This document shows positions 60,705 through 64,000 of a DNA stretch of 64,000 nt, piece by piece. The position numbers and the translations under genes are program-made. Source of the DNA: Myxococcus guangdongensis. GTDB taxonomy: Bacteria > Myxococcota > Myxococcia > Myxococcales > Myxococcaceae. The stretch covers positions 1 through 64,000 of the forward strand of contig NZ_JAJVKW010000009.1 of NCBI RefSeq assembly GCF_024198255.1, in the 5' to 3' direction. A model generated the notes under the pieces. It saw nothing but the letters and a program-made list of their open reading frames with translations. It was not told the origin of the DNA and searched no databases. Each line of letters starts with the position of its first letter. Positions within the stretch are counted from its first letter, which is position 1.

Positions 60705-61100
60705 TCAGGGCTGTCCCACGACCTGGAGCATCTGGATCAGATTGCCGCAGGTGTCCTCGAACGTGGCGATGATGGCGGGCCCGAACTGGGTGGGCTCCTT
60801 CGTGAACACCACGCCGCGCGCCTTCAGACGCTCATATTCCTCGTGGATGTTCGTCGAGGTGAAGGCCGTCGCGGGGATGCCGTCCGCGAAGATGGCCTTC
60901 TGGTACGCCACCGCCGCCGGATGCCCGTTGGGCTCGAGCAGCAGCTCCGTGCCGTTCGGGTCGTCTGGCGACACCACGGTCAGCCAGCGCGCTCCACCCG
61001 CGGGCACGTCCACCTTCGTCACGAAGCCCAGCTTCTCCGTGTAGAACTTCTGGGCCTTGGCCTGGTCGTCGACGAACACGCTATTCATCGAGATGCGCAT
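60705..61100 (-). CDS. VOC/glyoxalase-fold protein
   Basis: 131 residues, ATG at 61100 directly after GGAGGAACCG. The fold shows paired beta-alpha-beta-beta-beta modules (SVFVDDQAKAQKFYTEKLGF, YERLKARGVVFTKEPTQFG, FEDTCGNLIQMLQV). The metal ligands of glyoxalase I are not all present, so a binding or dioxygenase-like role is possible. It is the intact counterpart of the decayed VOC gene at 2759-3223, though the two are not close in sequence by eye. Confidence 0.8.
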   Translation of the reverse strand: MRISMNSVFVDDQAKAQKFYTEKLGFVTKVDVPAGGARWLTVVSPDDPNGTELLLEPNGHPAAVAYQKAIFADGIPATAFTSTNIHEEYERLKARGVVFTKEPTQFGPAIIATFEDTCGNLIQMLQVVGQP

Positions 61101-61231
61101 CGGTTCCTCCAAAGGGGATGACGTCGTCGACGCGGACCCTCCGCGTGACGTTCAACCATTTCGTTGAGGATAGCGATGGAGCCGGGACAGTCAACCATCT
61201 GGTTGTGAATCGACCTCGCGCGTGACGTGGG

Positions 61232-62116
61232 TCAGCTTCCGGAGTCCTTCGCGCGAGCGCGGACCTCGGCGGCGAACAGCTCCGCGGCGGGGGCTCGGGG
61301 CGCGCCCTTGCGCCAGAGGAGGGCGGCCAGCTCGGAGCGTGGCGCCGGGGACAGTCGCTTGACGACCAGTCGCTCCACGTCGGCGAGGCGTGGCTCGGGC
61401 AGCACCGTGACGGCGAGCCCCGCGCGGACGATGGCGAGCACCGTGCCCACCGCGTTGGACTCGAGCGCGATGCGCGGGGACCACCGCAGCGTGGCGAAGT
61501 ACGCGTCCACGCGCGAGCGCACCCGCAGGCCCGGGGAGAGCAGGGCGAAGGGCTCGTTCGTGAGCTGCTTCACGCCCACCGTCTCCGCGCCGGCCAGCAC
61601 ATGGCCACGCGCGACGACGAGCGCGAGCCGGCTGTCGAACACCGGCTCGGTGTCCAGGTCCGGAGCGCGCGCTGGCGCGTAGCCCAGCCCCACGTCCAGC
61701 TTTCCGTCCGTCAATCGCCGCTCCATCCTGCGCACCACCAGCTCCTCCGCGCTGAGCGCGAGGCCCGGGTGACGGCGCAGGACGGCGGCGAGCGCGGGGA
61801 CGACGAGGCCGCGCATGCTGGGGGGATAGCCCACGCGCAGCGCGCCCGTGGCCAGTCCCTGCAGCGCGCCCACGGCCATCCGTCCCGCGTCCACATCCTC
61901 CAGCGCGCGCGACGCGTAGCTGCGGAACAGCTCTCCGGCCTGCGTCAGGCGCACGCCCGCTCGGGAGCGCTCGAAGAGCGGCGTCTCCAGCTCCTCCTCC
62001 AGCTGACGAATCTGCTGGGACAGCGTGGGCTGCGAGACGTGGACCCGCCGCGCCGCACGGCCGAAGTGCAGCGTGTCGGCCACGGCGGTGAAGTAGCGCA
62101 GGTGTCGGAGCTCCAT
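61232..62116 (-). CDS. LysR-family transcriptional regulator
   Basis: 294 residues, ATG at 62116. The winged helix-turn-helix (LRYFTAVADTLHFGRAARRV, HVSQPTLSQQIRQLEEEL) is canonical. Residues 90-290 are a type 2 periplasmic-binding-protein-like effector domain (ALRVGYPPSMRGLVVPALAA). Divergent from the ThDP enzyme/aldehyde dehydrogenase pair across 104 bases, so it is the likely activator of that operon and represses itself, as LysR proteins commonly do. Confidence 0.92.
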   Translation of the reverse strand: MELRHLRYFTAVADTLHFGRAARRVHVSQPTLSQQIRQLEEELETPLFERSRAGVRLTQAGELFRSYASRALEDVDAGRMAVGALQGLATGALRVGYPPSMRGLVVPALAAVLRRHPGLALSAEELVVRRMERRLTDGKLDVGLGYAPARAPDLDTEPVFDSRLALVVARGHVLAGAETVGVKQLTNEPFALLSPGLRVRSRVDAYFATLRWSPRIALESNAVGTVLAIVRAGLAVTVLPEPRLADVERLVVKRLSPAPRSELAALLWRKGAPRAPAAELFAAEVRARAKDSGS

Positions 62117-62220
62117 GGCGGCATCATAGATGGTGCCTATCGAAGCGATGCGAACAAACGAATGTACGAATCGACCCCGGTCCGTAGAACTTCGGTGTCA
62201 CCGGAAGGAAGGACCGCGAG
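62117..62220. promoter_or_regulatory. LysR-type divergent promoter region with phased CGAA repeats
   Basis: Between the two divergent starts, CGAA occurs at 62141, 62151, 62159 and 62167, roughly every 8-10 bases. An ATAG-N7-CTAT inverted repeat (62126-62140) has the T-N11-A form favoured by LysR proteins. CCGGAAGGAAGG (62200-62211) is the ribosome-binding site for the right-hand gene. The operator assignment is inference. Confidence 0.4.
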
Positions 62221-63870
62221 ATGAAGGCATCGGACCTGTTCGTCAAAGCGCTGGAGGCCGAGGGCGTGCGTTACGTCTTCGGGCTGCCCGGCGAGGAGAA
62301 TCTGGACCTCTTGGAGTCGATGCGGGGCTCCAGCCTGAAGCTGGTGCTCACCCGTCACGAGCAGGCGGCCGGCTTCATGGCGGCGACGTGGGGGCGGCTG
62401 ACCGGCAAGGCGGGCGTCACCCTGGCGACGCTGGGGCCGGGCGCCACCAACCTCGTCACGCCGGCCGCGTACGCGCAGCTGGGCGCCATGCCCATGGTGA
62501 TGCTCACCGGGCAGAAGCCCATCAAGGCGAGCAAGCAGGGCCACTTCCAGATTGTCGACGTGGTGGGGATGATGCGCCCGCTCACCAAGCTGACGCGCAC
62601 GCTCGTCTCCGCGGAGCACGTCCCGTCCGCGGTGCGCGAGGCCTTCCGTCGCGCGGAGGAGGAGCGCCCCGGCGCCACGCATCTGGAGTTGCCCGAGGAC
62701 GTCGCGCGCGAGGCCACCGAGGCGCCGTTGCTCGCGCCCAGCGCGTGGCGCAGGCCCGTGGCGGACGAGGGCTCCATCGCGCGGGCCGTGGAGACCATCG
62801 CCTCGGCGCGCCGGCCGCTGTTGATGGTGGGCGCGGGCGCCAACCGGAAGCTCACGTCGGAGATGCTGCGCGTCCTGGTGGACCGGGTGGGGATTCCCTT
62901 CTCGAGCACGCAGATGGGCAAGGGCGTCGTCGACGAGTCCCACCCGCTGTGGATGGGCACCGCCGCGCTGTCGGATGGAGACTTCGTCCACCGCGCCATC
63001 GAGATGTCCGACTGCATCATCAACGTGGGACACGACGTCATCGAGAAGCCGCCGTTCGTGATGCGCGACAGCAGCCGCGCCGTCGTCCACCTGAACTTCT
63101 CGTCGGCGGAGGTGGACCCGGTCTACTTCCCGAAGCTGGAGGTGACGGGGGACATCGCCAACGCCGTGTGGCGCATCGCGGAGGGGCTGGGACAGCGTGG
63201 GGCGAGCTGGGACTTCGCGCCGTTCGAGAAGGCTCGGGCGGGGCTGGAGGCGCAGCTGGCGCGAGGGGCGGCGGATGACCGCTTCCCCATCTACCCCGCG
63301 AGACTGGTGGCGGAGGTGCGCCGCGCGCTGCCGGATGACGGCATCGTGTGTCTGGACAATGGCATGTACAAGCTGTGGTTCGCTCGCTACTACCGTACGC
63401 GGCGGCCCAACACGCTCTTGCTGGACAACGCGCTCGCGACGATGGGGGCGGGGCTGCCCTCGGCGATCGCCGCGAAGCTGGTGCATCCTCGCCGCAAGGT
63501 GGTGGCGGTCTGCGGCGACGGTGGGTTCATGATGAACTCGCAGGAGCTGGAGACGGCGGTGCGACTGGGGTTGGACCTCACGGTGGTCGTCGTGCGCGAC
63601 GACGGCTACGGGATGATTCGCTGGAAGCAGGGGGAGATGGGCCTGCCGGACTTCGGCATGGCGCTGGGCAACCCCGACTTCGTCCGCTACGCGGAGGCGT
63701 ACGGCGCCAGGGGGCATCGACCCACGAGCGCGTCGGAGTTCGGCGCGACCCTGTCACGCTGCCTGGAGTCGGGCGGCGTGCATGTCATCGACCTGCCCAT
63801 CGACTACTCGGACAACACCCGCGCGCTCGGCGTCGGGGAGAAGGAAGGCGAGGTGCTCCATGTTGGCTGA
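62221..63870 (+). CDS. Thiamine-diphosphate-dependent enzyme (acetolactate synthase-like)
   Basis: 549 residues, ATG at 62221 with GGAAGG nine bases upstream. The three-domain POX/AHAS layout is complete: N-terminal pyrimidine domain with Glu47 (RHEQAAGFMA), central domain (LLMVGAGANRKL, INVGHDVIEKPPF), and C-terminal PP-binding GDGGFMMNSQELETAV. It is closest to the biodegradative type, which pairs with an aldehyde dehydrogenase rather than a small regulatory subunit. The reaction is probably 2-oxoacid decarboxylation or carboligation. The 3' end overlaps the aldehyde dehydrogenase start by 11 bases. Confidence 0.85.
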   Translation: MKASDLFVKALEAEGVRYVFGLPGEENLDLLESMRGSSLKLVLTRHEQAAGFMAATWGRLTGKAGVTLATLGPGATNLVTPAAYAQLGAMPMVMLTGQKPIKASKQGHFQIVDVVGMMRPLTKLTRTLVSAEHVPSAVREAFRRAEEERPGATHLELPEDVAREATEAPLLAPSAWRRPVADEGSIARAVETIASARRPLLMVGAGANRKLTSEMLRVLVDRVGIPFSSTQMGKGVVDESHPLWMGTAALSDGDFVHRAIEMSDCIINVGHDVIEKPPFVMRDSSRAVVHLNFSSAEVDPVYFPKLEVTGDIANAVWRIAEGLGQRGASWDFAPFEKARAGLEAQLARGAADDRFPIYPARLVAEVRRALPDDGIVCLDNGMYKLWFARYYRTRRPNTLLLDNALATMGAGLPSAIAAKLVHPRRKVVAVCGDGGFMMNSQELETAVRLGLDLTVVVVRDDGYGMIRWKQGEMGLPDFGMALGNPDFVRYAEAYGARGHRPTSASEFGATLSRCLESGGVHVIDLPIDYSDNTRALGVGEKEGEVLHVG

Positions 63871-64000
63871 ACGCTACCCGTACTACGTGGCCAACCGTCG
63901 GTGCTGGCCAAACGCGGACCTGCCCGTGGTGGACAAGTACACGGGAGAAGTGGTGACGCGGGTCGCGCTCTCGGACGCGGCCGCGGTGGAGGAGGCCATC
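63860..64000 (+). CDS. Aldehyde dehydrogenase, N-terminal part (runs off the window)
   Basis: Only 47 codons are inside the window. The ATG at 63860 lies in the end of the ThDP-enzyme gene. The visible sequence (YPYYVANRRCWPNADLPVVD, KYTGEVVTRVALSDAAAVEE) is the standard aldehyde dehydrogenase N-terminus: an adapter strand, the V-D-K-x-T-G-E substrate-loop segment and the A-x-x-A-V-E-E-A-I helix. The catalytic Cys and Glu are beyond the end. It probably oxidises the aldehyde made by the ThDP enzyme. Confidence 0.8.
   Translation, partial: MLAERYPYYVANRRCWPNADLPVVDKYTGEVVTRVALSDAAAVEEAI

Noticed and set aside
62221-63870. Calling the ThDP enzyme a biosynthetic ilvB/ilvI subunit
   Set aside because: No small regulatory subunit follows; it overlaps an aldehyde dehydrogenase and is divergent from a LysR gene.

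Overview
The window is about 70% G+C, and nearly every gene shows extreme third-position G/C. The gene content points to a myxobacterium, probably Myxococcaceae (Myxococcus, Corallococcus or Pyxidicoccus type). That content includes four eukaryote-like Ser/Thr kinases (no, three with kinase domains, two carrying TPR arrays and one a multi-pass sensor), a kinase/sigma pair, an FHA-type sigma-54 activator, cysteine-rich DUF4215-type lipoproteins, an AHH/Imm11 toxin-immunity remnant and many small secreted proteins. The taxonomic statement is inference from gene content. I saw no rRNA, tRNA or CRISPR array.

Layout. 1-3.2 kb is a decayed accessory patch: an IS21-type element end, the C-terminal stub of an AHH-nuclease toxin, an Imm11 immunity gene, a frameshifted IS3-type OrfA remnant, a DUF11 secreted protein and a VOC pseudogene with two in-frame stops. 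3.4-10.9 kb is almost entirely exported proteins, including a lipoprotein built of four cysteine-rich repeats in A-B-A-B order and a large DUF4215/Ig-like/BNR-like lipoprotein. 11-18 kb holds an Omp85-type outer-membrane protein, a DUF1592 (CxxCH) plus DUF1552 (Tat) pair, a class C beta-lactamase-fold hydrolase and a small secreted protein. 18.6-34 kb carries regulators (kinase-TPR, sigma-54 activator, TetR, membrane kinase) around a 938-residue protein whose C-terminus has the His/Asp/Gln/Cys signature of clan CE (Ulp1/SUMO-protease-like) cysteine peptidases. This last gene is the most unusual single gene in the window.

33.7-50.4 kb is one 19-gene minus-strand operon, with most neighbours overlapping by 1-26 bases. 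It matches aryl polyene (APE) pigment clusters: an aromatic amino-acid ammonia-lyase, an adenylating ligase fused to a hotdog dehydratase, two acyl carrier proteins, two ketosynthases plus a ketosynthase-like chain-length-factor candidate, ketoreductase, dehydratase, thioesterase, two acyltransferases, a glycosyltransferase, a LolA-like carrier, an MMPL exporter, a DUF3261 lipoprotein, a halogenase-like flavoprotein and a YbjQ-like periplasmic protein. The likely route is tyrosine or phenylalanine to a cinnamate-type starter, activated onto an ACP and extended by KS/KR/DH cycles. The product would then be attached to a lipid carrier and exported to the outer membrane.

50.9-64 kb: a divergent response regulator/histidine kinase pair with overlapping 5' ends, a DUF4105 membrane protein, a GNAT enzyme, a zinc-finger kinase with TPRs divergent from an ECF-like sigma factor, a phytanoyl-CoA-dioxygenase-family enzyme, an AgmX/PglI C-terminal-type lipoprotein, an intact VOC protein, and a LysR regulator divergent from a ThDP-dependent enzyme overlapping an aldehyde dehydrogenase that runs off the end.
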